64,000 nucleotides of DNA from Streptomyces sp. NBC_01571 (GCF_026339875.1 NZ_JAPEPZ010000001.1:8246001-8310000); one strand, 5' to 3'; positions 52,874 through 62,545 are shown, counted from the stretch's first letter. The notes: generated from the sequence alone by a model not told the origin. Program-made: numbers and translations.

Positions 52874-55674
52874 CCGGCCCGACCGAGGGAACCTTCGCCT
52901 CGCTGCGCACACAGTTGCAGGAGGCCGCCGCGACGTTCGCCGGCGGGCCCGACGCCCTGGAGGGCATCCTCCTCGGCCTCGTCGACGACGTCGACCGCGC
53001 GGTGCGCGAACCGCTGGAGATCTTCCCCGTCTGCCACCACTCACCGGCCTCGGCGATCGCGATGGCACGCCGGCTGCGGGAGAAGCAGCCGAAGGTCGTG
53101 TACCTGGAGCTGTGCGAGGACATGGCGCCGCTGCTGACCGAACTGCGCAACTGCCGGCTCCCCGTGGCGGTCCAGGCGTTCGCGACCGAGGTCGACGGCT
53201 TCCCGGCCGAGTGGTCCCCGCTGTCGGTGGTCGCGCCGATCACCGAGGCCTCCGCCGAGTACCAGGCGATCGCCTACGCCCTGGACACTCCGGGCGTCGA
53301 ACTGGTCCTCGTCGACCGTTCCTCGGACCACGTCTTCCAGTGGGACGAGCGCGGGACGCAGGACGCGGAGCCGGCCGATCCGGACGCGCCGCCCGCCGAG
53401 GAGGAAGCCGCGCTGCACGGCGACGCGGTCGGCGTGGAGCTGGGAGACCTGCGCCCGCGCTTCGCCGAACTGGAGGAACACCTGCTGCGCCACGGCAGGG
53501 TGCGGCACTGGTCCGAGTGGTGGCACCAGTACGTCGAACTGCCGCTCGGCGACAGCGACCACGACACCTACCGTCAGGTCATGCTCCTGATCGGCAGCCT
53601 CTTCCGGCGGCTCGCCCCGGGTGACTCCCACCGGGTCCGCGTGGACGAGGACCGCGAACGCCACATGTGGACGCGGATGCGCGCACACCTCGCCGCGACC
53701 GGCGCCGACCCCGCGGACTGCCTCTACGTCTGCGGCGCCTTCCACGCGGCCAGCCGGGTCGAGGAGTTCGGGATCCACGGCACCGACACCTTCGAGATCG
53801 GCCCGCGCACCGCCACCAAGTGGCAGTACGGCCTGATCCCGTCCAGTCACGCGGCGATCGAGGCACAGTTCGGTCTCGCCGCCGGGTCGGTGTCGATCGC
53901 GGCGACACTCTGGGCGAAGAACGTCAGACGCACCCGTGTGCAGCCCTACCGGCTGGCCGGACAGTCCGGCGCCGGCACACCGCGGGCCCGGAAGACCGCG
54001 GCGACGACGGCTCCCGTACCGGCGCTCCCGCCCGCGGACATGCTGACCGGCTTCCTGCGCCGGCCACCCGTCCTGGACCCGCTGGACGAGGCCGAACTGC
54101 TCGGCTGGTCGGTGGAGGTCGTGCGCGCCGCGCGCCGCAACGGCTACCTCGCGTCCACCGCCGACGCCATCGCCGTGTTCGAGACGTCGATCCTGCTGGC
54201 CGGGATGCGCGACCGGGCCAAGCCGACGCCGTACGACTTCCAGGACGCGGCCGTCACCTGCATCGAGAAGGACACCGTGCCCGGCCGCCGGGACGTCCGC
54301 CGCATCGTGGCGATCATGATGGGCGGCGACCGGGTCGGGCAGGTCGGCTACGACGCGCTGCCGCCCCTGGCCCGCGACGTGCACGACCGGCTCGCGCCCC
54401 TGAACCTGAGGCTCCAGCAGCGCGGTGTGCAGCGGGCGTTGCTGGACATGACGGGCCGGCCGGAACTGGAGCGGTGCTCCGACGTGCTGTGGATGCTGCG
54501 CCGGCTGCTGCCGCAGGGCGTCGCACGGCCGATCATGGGCGAGCGGAGACTGGGGGAGCGGTCGATCCAGGAGTCGTGGGACCTGGCGCTGGGCACCCAT
54601 CAGCGGGCGCTGATCGAGCTCGGCTACGAGGGCGTCAGCATCGAGCAGGTCCTCGAACAGCGGCTGCGCCGCACGGCGTACGCTCCGCGGGCCACCGCGG
54701 CGACCGTCCTGGAGGCCGTCGAGGACGCGACGCTGTATCTGCGCGGCCGCCGCCTCCCCGACGAGCTGGGCACCCGTGCCCTCGAGGTGCTCTCGGCCGA
54801 ACGCACCGTGGACGGCGCGCCGGAGGTGCTGCGCCGGGTGCGGCGGCTGCTGGCGTACTACCGCACCGGCGAGTCCGTGCTGCCGCCGTGGATCGAGTCG
54901 TTCGTCAAGGCCGGATACGCGCACTACTGCACGCTGCTGCCGACGGCGTTCACCGACGAGGACGCCACCGTGCGTCAGGTGGCGGCGATGCTGGGCTTCC
55001 TGTTCAGCATGGAGAGCCTGGCGCTGTCGCTGGGCTGCGACCGGACCCAGCTGGAACTGGCGGTCGCCCAGTCGCACCCGCGGGATCCGTCGAGGACGGC
55101 GCTGCTGTGGGCGGCCCTGACGCAGCTCGGGCACCTCTCGCGGGCGGACCTGCGCGCACAGTGCGACGAACTGCTGGGCAACCCCTTGGTGGTGCCCGCC
55201 TATCCGCGCTACCTCAGCGGCTTCGTGCACGCCCTGGAGCCTGTCCCGGGGCTCACCGACTTCGTCGTGGAGGCGGTGTCGAACGCGTTCGGACGGTTGC
55301 CGGACCCAGTGCTCCTGCCGTGGCTGCCGACCCTGATCACCACCCTGCGCTCGGGAGGCGCCGAGCTGGCCCCGCTGCTGATCCGCGAGGCCGGGCGGAT
55401 CTTCCCCGGGCGGCTCGCCGCCCTGGACGAGTGGGTGCCGCCGTGGCGGGCGCAGCCGGAGCCCGTGGCCGCGCGTACGGTGCCGCGCGCGGCCGGCGGC
55501 GGGGACGGATACGCCCTGCTCGCCGCCCACCCCGCGACCTGTGACGCGGTGGCGGCCCTGCTGGGCTGTGAGGGGACATGGCGGACGGCGGGCCCCGGCC
55601 CCTCGGGCGCCGCACTGATGACACGCCATCCGGACACGGCGGTGGCGCTGGAGGCGTTGCTGACGGGCGGCTGA
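52870..55674 (+). CDS. DUF5682 family protein
   Basis: The 934-residue product is the usual third partner of this MoxR/vWA type. The N-terminal region has FPVCHHSPASAIAMARRL (about 51-68) and VVYLELCEDMAPLL, which resemble the ChaN/TraB-like hydrolase core (conserved HHSP). After residue about 390 a long helical part follows with repeated Leu-rich helices (VLRRVRRLLAYYRTGESVLP). It starts at ATG 52870, overlapping the MoxR stop. It may be the effector or substrate of the ATPase pair. Confidence 0.85.
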   Translation: MTGPTEGTFASLRTQLQEAAATFAGGPDALEGILLGLVDDVDRAVREPLEIFPVCHHSPASAIAMARRLREKQPKVVYLELCEDMAPLLTELRNCRLPVAVQAFATEVDGFPAEWSPLSVVAPITEASAEYQAIAYALDTPGVELVLVDRSSDHVFQWDERGTQDAEPADPDAPPAEEEAALHGDAVGVELGDLRPRFAELEEHLLRHGRVRHWSEWWHQYVELPLGDSDHDTYRQVMLLIGSLFRRLAPGDSHRVRVDEDRERHMWTRMRAHLAATGADPADCLYVCGAFHAASRVEEFGIHGTDTFEIGPRTATKWQYGLIPSSHAAIEAQFGLAAGSVSIAATLWAKNVRRTRVQPYRLAGQSGAGTPRARKTAATTAPVPALPPADMLTGFLRRPPVLDPLDEAELLGWSVEVVRAARRNGYLASTADAIAVFETSILLAGMRDRAKPTPYDFQDAAVTCIEKDTVPGRRDVRRIVAIMMGGDRVGQVGYDALPPLARDVHDRLAPLNLRLQQRGVQRALLDMTGRPELERCSDVLWMLRRLLPQGVARPIMGERRLGERSIQESWDLALGTHQRALIELGYEGVSIEQVLEQRLRRTAYAPRATAATVLEAVEDATLYLRGRRLPDELGTRALEVLSAERTVDGAPEVLRRVRRLLAYYRTGESVLPPWIESFVKAGYAHYCTLLPTAFTDEDATVRQVAAMLGFLFSMESLALSLGCDRTQLELAVAQSHPRDPSRTALLWAALTQLGHLSRADLRAQCDELLGNPLVVPAYPRYLSGFVHALEPVPGLTDFVVEAVSNAFGRLPDPVLLPWLPTLITTLRSGGAELAPLLIREAGRIFPGRLAALDEWVPPWRAQPEPVAARTVPRAAGGGDGYALLAAHPATCDAVAALLGCEGTWRTAGPGPSGAALMTRHPDTAVALEALLTGG

Positions 55675-55698
55675 CGGAGCCAGGCAATCGGCGAACCC

Positions 55699-55720
55699 GC
55701 CACCGGCGGGGGCCGGTGGC
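55699..55720 (+). terminator. Hairpin terminator of the vWA/MoxR/DUF5682 operon
   Basis: GCCACCGGC and GCCGGTGGC form a perfect 9-bp stem with a GGGG loop, 25 bases after the DUF5682 stop. Confidence 0.8.
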
Positions 55721-56009
55721 ACGGATGCCTCGACGGGGCTCGTCCGCGGGGGCGGGCCCCGTGCGAGCTGCCCCGGTGCCGGACCCGCGGATCGTGGGGC
55801 GAGCGCGGCTGTGCGCCGAACTCGCCTGGATCGCCCGCCTGTTGAGGTGCTGACGCCTCGGGCCGCCCGGAACCGGGCGGTGACCGTGGGAGCCGGCGTA
55901 GGCCCGAGCGGACGCGCGGTTTCCCCGGCTTCTTGTTCCGGCGCGGAGCAACCGGCCCACCCGGCACGGGAAACGACGTGTCGGGAAGGGGCCCGCGTCG
56001 CCGGGGCGG

Positions 56010-56290
56010 GTGATTCTCCTACGCCGGCGGGTCGGCTTCGCGTGCTTCCTGGGCATGGAGGTGGAGGCGGCGACGAGTCGGCCCGGCTGTACTTGCGGGC
56101 GCAGGATGCGCAGCAGGACGGGCACGGTGACCAGTGCGAGGGCGGCTCCGATCCAGATCACCACGTGCAGGGCGTCGGTGAAGGCTTCGGAGGCTGCCGG
56201 GAGCGTGGTGCGGACGCCGCCGTCGAGGTCCTCGGTGACCTTGTCCGGGTGGGCCACCTCGCCCGCCAGGCGGGCGGCGGACGCCCGAAC
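56010..56290 (-). pseudogene. MFS transporter C-terminal remnant
   Basis: A minus-strand frame reads LAGEVAHPDKVTEDLDGG, ASEAFTDALHVVIWIGAALA and LVTVPVLLRILRPQVQPG, then a basic tail. The pattern (last TM helix preceded by a short extracellular loop) fits the C-terminus of a DHA2-type drug exporter. The preceding helices are absent from all frames, so only the last about 90 codons survive. Confidence 0.5.
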
Positions 56291-56578
56291 GCTGAGCGGC
56301 CCTCGTCGGCCGGAGACCGGGCCGCCCGGCCCACCGCGTACGCCGGCCTCGGAGCCGCCCTCGCCACCGCGGGCCCGGCCGTCGTCCTCACCGCAGGGCG
56401 CCTCGACCACCACCCGAAGGACCCTGCCCTGACACACCCCGACCAGGAGCCTGCCCGCACCCCCCGGTAACCCCCTCCGAAATCCGCCCCGGCCGGGGCG
56501 GGGCCGGGTTCGCACCTCGCAGTCTGCGGGCGGCACGTGAACGTCGTACCGAACGACCCCACAGGGCGGAACTCTCCT

Positions 56579-57343
56579 TCAGGGTGTCGGGATGCCCGCC
56601 GGTCGGGCCGGACGGCCGAGTCGGACCGGGACACCGGGGGAGTACAGCACGCTCACCGGTTCTCCCCGCGGCACGGGTACGCCCGCGGCCTCGAGGAGGT
56701 TCTCCTCGCACGTGAGCAGCCGGGCGCGGTGCAGGGGCCAGCCGGGGTGGTCGTTGGGCAGGTATCCGACCTTGCCGAAGAAGGCGTTGTGCATGCCCCA
56801 GCGGGCGGTCAGGAAGTGCTCCAGCTCGGTGGGTTCCCGGATCCGTTCGCCCTTGCGCAGGACGATCCGGCTGTGCGCGCCGCGTGGCCCCGGCCAGCGC
56901 CGTGAGCTGGTGTAGGTGATGACGTCGTCCTCGGCGCGGACGCCCATACGGGACCACACGTACGGAAGCCGGAAGCCGGCCCGTCCCATCAGCACGGGTA
57001 CCAGCCGGGCGGCGTCCATCGACCGGAAGACCACGCCGCGCCGCCCGAGCGCGTCCACCGAGTACAGGCGCACGTTCGTCTCCGGGAACGTCCCCAGGTA
57101 CGGCACTCCGGGGGAGCGGAGCCAGCCGACGCGGCGCATCCGGAACGCGACCAGGCCGACGTAGGTGACTCCGTCCAGCACATCGGGGACGGTGCCCTCG
57201 GGCAGCAGACCGGCGACGGTGTCAGGGGCGACCGCCCAGTGGACGAAGGCGAGGTCGAGCCACTGCTGGGTGAGCAGCGGTCTCGGCAGGTTCCTGGGCG
57301 CGTGCGGGGTGACGGGCTCCGGTGACTGCGGCGTGGTCGGCAC
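56579..57343 (-). CDS. YqjF/DUF2071 family protein
   Basis: The 254-residue product has LLTQQWLDLAFVHWAVAPDT, VAGLLPEGTVPDVLDGVTYV, PYLGTFPETNVRLYSVDALG and an LTARWGMHNAFFGKVGYLPN block, all conserved in DUF2071 proteins (acetoacetate decarboxylase-like fold). The role is unknown. GTG 57343 is preferred over the upstream start because the earlier residues (Pro/Ala-rich) do not align with the family as I remember it. It is downstream of the LCP gene in the same direction. Confidence 0.85.
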   Translation of the reverse strand: MPTTPQSPEPVTPHAPRNLPRPLLTQQWLDLAFVHWAVAPDTVAGLLPEGTVPDVLDGVTYVGLVAFRMRRVGWLRSPGVPYLGTFPETNVRLYSVDALGRRGVVFRSMDAARLVPVLMGRAGFRLPYVWSRMGVRAEDDVITYTSSRRWPGPRGAHSRIVLRKGERIREPTELEHFLTARWGMHNAFFGKVGYLPNDHPGWPLHRARLLTCEENLLEAAGVPVPRGEPVSVLYSPGVPVRLGRPARPAGIPTP

Positions 57344-57398
57344 GGGGCCAGCATCCCAGGCGGGCGCGGGCGGGCCCGGCACGCGGTGGTGCCGCGTG

Positions 57399-59135
57399 TC
57401 AGGGCGCCGAGTTCTTCTTGCCGACGGCTGCCGCGTAGGCCTGGGACGGGGTCATGGCGATGCCGTTGAGGCTGACCGTCCTGTACGTGCTCACCTTCGC
57501 GCAGGGCTTCGACTCGTCGGCGGTCTGGGAGTGGGCGTCGGCGGTGGCGGCCTTGGTGTCGGCCGGGGCGCCGGCGGCTCCGGCGCTCCCGGGGTAGCTG
57601 GTGCCGCTGGTCCAGTCCGTGCCGATCACCAGGGTGAGGCCGCTGCCGGTGCCCTGCTCGAGGTGGGAGGAGGAGAGCCCCAGCGCGCGGGCGGCGGTCT
57701 GGGCCTTCGCCTTCTCCCCGGTGCCGTACGTGAGCGTGGTCGTGGCCGCGCCGCCGGGGGCGTTGCCCGTGGTCGTACCCGAGCTGAAGCCGCGGTCGAT
57801 CAGGGCGCCGGCGACGGCCGAGGCGCGGCCGCTGATGCCCGTGCCGTTCTCCACCGTCACCGCGATCCGCGCGGCCGGTACCGCGGAGGCCGAGGCGGTC
57901 GCGGTGGCCGCGGCGGACGTCCCGCCGGATGCGCCCGTCAGCGACTGGTCGCCCGCGATGGTGGCGAACAGGCTGCGGGCGGCCGGGGCGGCCACGACCC
58001 GGTCGCTGTTGTTCGGGTCGGGCGCCGTCTGCATGGTGGCGAACGTGATGCGCTTGGCGGGGACCTTGTCCAGATCGGTGGCGAGCCCCACCAGCTTCTT
58101 GACGCTGCCCAGGCCGGTGTCCACGGTGAGCGCCTTGGTGGCCGCGTCGGCCAGCCTGTAGACGGCCGCGGGGTTGGTGAGGGTGCCGGCGCTCTTGAAC
58201 TTGCGGATCATGGAACTGAGGAAGATGTGCTGGGCGTACGTGCGACCCAGGTCGCTGCCGTCGCCGAAGCCGTGTCGTGAGCGGACGAACTCCAGCGCGG
58301 CGACGCCCTTGAGGGTGTGGGTGCCCTTGGCGAGCTTCAGATGGGAGTACGTGTCGTAGACGTTGGCGTCGACACACGCGGACACTCCGCCCACCGCGTC
58401 CGACATCTTCACCACGCCCGAGAAGTCGAGCTGGACGAAGTGGTCGATGGGGATGCCGGTGAGCTGGTGCACGGTGGCCACCTGGCACGCCGGACCGTAC
58501 TGCAGAGCGCTGTTGACCATGCCGGAGTAGCCGGCGGTGGACGTGCCCGTCGCGCTGTTCTTGCAGGCGGGGACGGTGGTCACGGTGTCGCGGGGGATGC
58601 TCATCACGGTGGCGTTGGACCGGTCGGCGGAGATGTGCAGCACCATTTCCACGTCGGCGTTGCCGCTTCCCGACTGCACGCCCGTCTGTGAGCAGCCGCC
58701 GCCGAGTTTGCAGTCGCTCGCACTGGTGCGGCCGTCGCTGCCCATCACCAGGATGTTGATCGGCGTCCGGCCGAAGGAGTCCGTCTTCTCCTTGCCCGCG
58801 CTGTCGCTCGCCGTGCCGTCGGTCAGCGGGACGCTGTGGAGGTTGCCGTTGAGGTGCTCGTAGAACCACCAGCCGGCGCCCGCGGTGACCAGGAGGAGGA
58901 GCGACAGGGATATCGCGGCCGTCCGCAGGACCCGTCTGCCGCGTCGGGCGCGGCGCCGTCGGGCGCCGCGGCGCCCGCGGCCGGGTGCCGCGGACCTGGC
59001 ACGTGTCGCGGCGCGGGAGGCGGCCCGGCCCTCCGTCCCGGGCGCGGCGGAGTCCTCTCCCGCACGCTGCCGGGGCACCGCCGGCGCATGTCGGCGCGTG
59101 GCCCGTCCGACGGGGCCGTCCCCTGGGTCAGTCAT
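57399..59135 (-). CDS. LCP-family (LytR-CpsA-Psr) cell wall ligase
   Basis: The 578-residue product has a very basic cytoplasmic tail (residues 1-70), one membrane anchor (71-91, TAAISLSLLLLVTAGAGWWF), and the LCP domain with INILVMGSDGRT, DVEMVLHISADRSNATVMSI, SIPRDTV, and LEFVRSRHGFGDGSDLGRTY. A C-terminal LytR_C domain follows (about 420-520; IAVTVENGTGISGRASAVAG). LCP proteins attach teichoic acids or glycans to peptidoglycan outside the membrane. ATG 59135 with GGGAG upstream is used. A glycosyltransferase gene lies just upstream in the same direction. Confidence 0.92.
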   Translation of the reverse strand: MTDPGDGPVGRATRRHAPAVPRQRAGEDSAAPGTEGRAASRAATRARSAAPGRGRRGARRRRARRGRRVLRTAAISLSLLLLVTAGAGWWFYEHLNGNLHSVPLTDGTASDSAGKEKTDSFGRTPINILVMGSDGRTSASDCKLGGGCSQTGVQSGSGNADVEMVLHISADRSNATVMSIPRDTVTTVPACKNSATGTSTAGYSGMVNSALQYGPACQVATVHQLTGIPIDHFVQLDFSGVVKMSDAVGGVSACVDANVYDTYSHLKLAKGTHTLKGVAALEFVRSRHGFGDGSDLGRTYAQHIFLSSMIRKFKSAGTLTNPAAVYRLADAATKALTVDTGLGSVKKLVGLATDLDKVPAKRITFATMQTAPDPNNSDRVVAAPAARSLFATIAGDQSLTGASGGTSAAATATASASAVPAARIAVTVENGTGISGRASAVAGALIDRGFSSGTTTGNAPGGAATTTLTYGTGEKAKAQTAARALGLSSSHLEQGTGSGLTLVIGTDWTSGTSYPGSAGAAGAPADTKAATADAHSQTADESKPCAKVSTYRTVSLNGIAMTPSQAYAAAVGKKNSAP

Positions 59136-59459
59136 CTCGCACTCCCACGAAACGGTCGGGCCGCTCAGGCCGTCGGTGCTGTGGCGAAGGGGGATTCCGG
59201 GGATTCCCACTTGCTTGCGTGGTTGCGCAATATAGCAATCGCATATGACAACCCTCGGGGCGCCCGGTTTCTCCGCTGTGAACGGCCGTGCTCCACCCCC
59301 CTCGGTGGCCGATCCAAGCACTCCTTCCTGTGGGCGCGCCGGGAGGGGGTGGTGCGGGCGGGCGGTTCGCCGAGGGGGTGAGGGGCCGGCGCGAGGGAGC
59401 GGGGGCGAGGAGGATGCGGGAGCGAGGGAGCGGGGCGAGGATGCCGGAACCCGCCGGCC
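59136..59459. other. Intergenic region (about 320 bp), probable LCP promoter
   Basis: An A+T-rich stretch at 59221-59255 (GCAATATAGCAATCGCATATGACA) is unusual for this DNA and likely contains the promoter of the LCP gene. Near 59390-59450 a purine-rich stretch repeats GAGCGGGGGCGAGGA-like units. No gene seen. Confidence 0.5.
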
Positions 59460-60683
59460 CTAGAACGGTTCCGGGAGGGGTTCGGAGACGGACAGGGACA
59501 TCCGGCCCGCCCCACCGCGGACCCGCTCGATGAGCCCGGCGTACGCGGCGATCATGCGGGTGCGGCTGAACCGTTCGCGGCTGAGGGCGAGGGCCGGGGC
59601 GAACTCGGCGCCGCGCTCCACCGCCTGACACCAGGCCTGCGCGACCGCCTCGGCGTCGAGCGGGGTGAGGAAGCCGTGCCCGGCGACGATCGAGGCGCAG
59701 TCGCCGACATCGGTGGCGACCGGTACGGCGCCGCACATCATGCCCTCGATCAGCGACAGCGGTGCCGCCTCACCGCTGGAGGAGGTCAGTGAGACCACGT
59801 CGGCGGCCGCGTAGACGAGCTCCATGTCGTCGCGTACGCCGAGCAGCGATATGCGGTCGGTGAGCGGAACCTCGTCACCGAAGGCGGCGACCATGTCCTC
59901 GCGCAGGCCGGCGTTGGCCCGCGTCATCCCGGCACCGCACATCAGGATGCGGCCCTCGGGCTGCCGGCGCAGCCAGGCCCTGGCCGCCCGCAGGAACAGC
60001 GGCACGTTCTTCATCCCGGCGTAGCGGGCCGCGAAGACGATCACGGGCGCGTCCGCCGGCACCCCCAGTGACGTCCGCAGCAGAGCGCGTCCGAAGGGGT
60101 CGGGGCGGAAGCGCAGCAGGTCCACGCCGTTCGGGATGACGTGCAGCAGCTCCGCCGGGATCCCGGCGGCGGCGTACGCCGCACGGGTCGACTCGGCGCA
60201 GCAGATCGCGGCGGCGATCCGGCCGTCGTCGACCGCGTTCCTCAGTTCGTCCAGGGCGGCTCCCTGGTTCTCCGGATCGGAGCGGTGCAGGCACACCACG
60301 ACGGGTCGTCGGGGCAGGCCCGCCTGGTTGAGCAGGCCGAGCGGCTGCTCCTTGAGCGACAGGATGACGTCCGCGCCCGCCATGGCCCGGGCGGTTGCGG
60401 CCAGTTCCGGCCCGGTGAAGGCGTCCGCGCCGTCGGGCGCCCCGTGGCTGCGGCCCAGGGAGGTGACCGGAACGCCGGCTCCGGTCAGCGACCGGTAGCA
60501 GGCGTCGTCCTCCATCCGCTGACGGGTCGCCTCCCGATACATCTCGCCATTCAGGCTCAGCACCGAGTGGCGCTGACCGCCCTCGTGGAGCCCCATCACG
60601 ACATCGCTGTGCACGATCCGGGCCCCGCCCGAAAAGAATCCTTCGTAGATCGACAGCACACGCAGTTCGTCCAACACGCGCAC
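59460..60683 (-). CDS. Glycosyltransferase family 4 protein
   Basis: The 407-residue product has the GT-B fold signs: LSIYEGFFSGGARIVHSDVV at the N-terminus, ELLHVIPNGVDLLRFRPDPF at the domain junction, APVIVFAARYAGMKNVPLFL, and the donor-site block GEAAPLSLIEGMMCGAVPVA with the EX7E-type glutamates. It transfers a sugar from a nucleotide sugar to a lipid or glycan acceptor in the cytoplasm. GTG 60683 or GTG 60677 may be the start; GAGG fits the latter better. The neighbouring LCP gene suggests cell-wall glycan work. Confidence 0.88.
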   Translation of the reverse strand: MRVLDELRVLSIYEGFFSGGARIVHSDVVMGLHEGGQRHSVLSLNGEMYREATRQRMEDDACYRSLTGAGVPVTSLGRSHGAPDGADAFTGPELAATARAMAGADVILSLKEQPLGLLNQAGLPRRPVVVCLHRSDPENQGAALDELRNAVDDGRIAAAICCAESTRAAYAAAGIPAELLHVIPNGVDLLRFRPDPFGRALLRTSLGVPADAPVIVFAARYAGMKNVPLFLRAARAWLRRQPEGRILMCGAGMTRANAGLREDMVAAFGDEVPLTDRISLLGVRDDMELVYAAADVVSLTSSSGEAAPLSLIEGMMCGAVPVATDVGDCASIVAGHGFLTPLDAEAVAQAWCQAVERGAEFAPALALSRERFSRTRMIAAYAGLIERVRGGAGRMSLSVSEPLPEPF

Positions 60684-60929
60684 CTCACGGCCCGTCTCGC
60701 AGAAAGGGAGGAAGCCTTTTCAACCCCTGTGATCTGCGGGTTAGCCGCTATGGACACAAGAGAAACTTGCGCGCTTGTGAACTCGTCGTTTCAAATTCGG
60801 ACACGTTCGGTTACGTCGCACCGTGGCGCCGTACGAGAGGGAAAAGGGCGGGAGGTGCGGAGGGGTGCGACATCCCCACGCGCGCGGTGGTAAAGAACAG
60901 GCCAGAATTCTCGCGCTCCGGGAGGCGGC

Positions 60930-61382
60930 TCAGCGCTCCGTGACGTTGGCGGTGAGCAGGCGCAGAAGGTGCTTGGCCGTGGCGTCCTGTTCGGGGGTCA
61001 GGCCCATGGCGTCGCCGATGGCGAGGGGGACCGTGTCCGCGCGCTCCCGCAGCCGGGCCCCGGTCTCGGTGAGGCGGATGGCCACGGACCGTTCGTCCTC
61101 CGCGCGACGCTCACGGCGGAGCAGACCGCCCGCCTCCAGACGCTTGAGCAGCGGGGAGAGTGTGCTCGACTCCAGCTGGAGAGCGGTGCCGAGGTCGCGA
61201 ACGGAGATCGAGTCCTGTTCCCACAGGACGAGCATGACCAGGTACTGGGGATAGGTCAGCCCCAGCTCGTCCAGGAGTGGCCGGTAGCGCGCCGTCACCG
61301 CTCGGGACGCGGCGTACAGGGCGAAGCAGAGCTGGTCGTCCAGCAACAGGGAACCCCCCTGCGGCGGTTCGGCTGTGCTCAT
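60930..61382 (-). CDS. ohrR: OhrR-like MarR-family redox regulator
   Basis: The 150-residue product has LDDQLCFALYAASRAVTARY with Cys19 at the position of the reactive cysteine of OhrR, then the MarR fold LGLTYPQYLVMLVLWEQDSI, LGTALQLESSTLSPLLKRLE and the wing RRAEDERSVAIRLTETG. OhrR represses peroxide-defence genes until organic hydroperoxides oxidise the cysteine. No ohr gene is adjacent; the divergent neighbour is an esterase, which is its likely target. Confidence 0.85.
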   Translation of the reverse strand: MSTAEPPQGGSLLLDDQLCFALYAASRAVTARYRPLLDELGLTYPQYLVMLVLWEQDSISVRDLGTALQLESSTLSPLLKRLEAGGLLRRERRAEDERSVAIRLTETGARLRERADTVPLAIGDAMGLTPEQDATAKHLLRLLTANVTER

Positions 61383-61440
61383 GGCGCTGCTCCCGGTCTC
61401 CGTGCCTGCATGGCGATCCCATCCTATCTTTTAGGTCCCC

Positions 61441-61476
61441 TCGATTGTATCGATCCCTAATGAGTTGTGCACGACT
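61441..61476. promoter_or_regulatory. Candidate operators between OhrR-like and esterase genes
   Basis: TCGAT-TGT-ATCGA (61441-61453) is a 5-bp-arm palindrome, and AGTTGTGCACGACT (61463-61476) is a palindrome with one mismatched pair. Both lie in an A+T-richer stretch between the divergent starts. Confidence 0.4.
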
Positions 61477-61567
61477 AAGTCGAGCGCTACTCTCATGTCG
61501 TGCCGCTGCTCCTCGGCGAAGACCGCTGCCGGAGTCTGCCCGCGGCACCGGATCCGAGGAGATCGCC

Positions 61568-62545
61568 ATGACCGGCACCACCGGTACCACCGGCAACCGT
61601 CCCGTTCTCGAGCCCGCCGCCGCGGCGTTCGTGGAGGCGACCGCGAACCCGCCGTACCTGTTCGACCTCGCCCCGGCGGAGGGTCGCAAGGCCGTCGACG
61701 AGGTGCAGTCCGGCGAGATGGCGGCGCCCGAGGTCGACGAGGAGTGGATCACCGTGTCGGGCGGTCCGACCGGTGCGGTCCGGGTGCGTGTCGTCCGCCC
61801 GGCGGGCGCCTCCGGCACCCTGCCGGTGATCGTGTACATCCATGGCGCGGGCTGGGTGTTCGGCAACGCCCACACGCACGACCGCCTCGTGCGCGAACTC
61901 GCCGTCGGCGCACGTGCCGCGGTCGTCTTCCCCGAGTACGACCTCTCGCCCGAGGCCCGCTATCCCGTGGCCATCGAGCAGAACTACACCGTCGCCCGCT
62001 GGGTCGTGACCGACGGCGCCGAGCACGGCTTCGACGCGTCGCGTATCGCGGTGGCCGGTGACTCGGTGGGCGGGAACATGACCGCGGCGCTCACCCTGAT
62101 GGCCAAGGAGCGCGGCGACGTCCCGCTCGTCCAGCAGGTGCTGTTCTACCCGGTCACCGACGCGAACTTCGACACCGGCTCCTACCACCAGTTCGCCACC
62201 GGCTACTTCCTGCGCCGTGACGGCATGCAGTGGTTCTGGGACCAGTACACGACCGACGAGAGCGAGCGCGCCCAGATCACCGCGTCCCCGCTGCGCGCCA
62301 CCACCGAACAGCTCACCGGCCTGCCCCCGGCCCTCGTCATCACCGGCGAGGCCGACGTCCTGCGCGACGAGGGCGAGGCGTACGCCAACAAGCTCCGCGA
62401 AGCCGGCGTCCCCGTCACCGCCGTCCGCTACCAGGGCATCATCCACGACTTCGTGATGCTCAACGCCCTGCGCGGAACACACGCCGCCGAAGCCGCCATC
62501 GGGCAGGCGATCGCCACGCTGCGGACGGCCCTCGGTACGGTCTGA
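61568..62545 (+). CDS. Alpha/beta hydrolase (hormone-sensitive-lipase-type esterase)
   Basis: The 325-residue product has the oxyanion motif HGAGW (92-96), nucleophile motif GDSVGGN (Ser166), the acid in GEADVLRDEGEAYA and the histidine in GIIHDF, all of family IV esterases. ATG 61568 follows GAGGAGATC. Proteins of this type next to OhrR genes are found in several actinobacteria. Substrate unknown, perhaps a peroxide-related or xenobiotic ester. Confidence 0.9.
   Translation: MTGTTGTTGNRPVLEPAAAAFVEATANPPYLFDLAPAEGRKAVDEVQSGEMAAPEVDEEWITVSGGPTGAVRVRVVRPAGASGTLPVIVYIHGAGWVFGNAHTHDRLVRELAVGARAAVVFPEYDLSPEARYPVAIEQNYTVARWVVTDGAEHGFDASRIAVAGDSVGGNMTAALTLMAKERGDVPLVQQVLFYPVTDANFDTGSYHQFATGYFLRRDGMQWFWDQYTTDESERAQITASPLRATTEQLTGLPPALVITGEADVLRDEGEAYANKLREAGVPVTAVRYQGIIHDFVMLNALRGTHAAEAAIGQAIATLRTALGTV

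Larger units (their letters stand above)
55675..56578. other. About 900 bp of decayed sequence between convergent genes
   Basis: Apart from the terminator, the region holds an MFS C-terminal remnant on the minus strand (see 56010-56290) and, on the plus strand, the end of an unassigned frame (AYAGLGAALATAGPAVVLTA, stop TAA at about 56468-56470). Neither has a plausible start. Nothing else recognised. Confidence 0.5.

Noticed and set aside
56290..56470. Plus-strand end of a gene (AYAGLGAALATAGPAVVLTA)
   Set aside because: Looks protein-like but has no identifiable start or family, and it lies opposite another remnant, so it is only mentioned in the region note.
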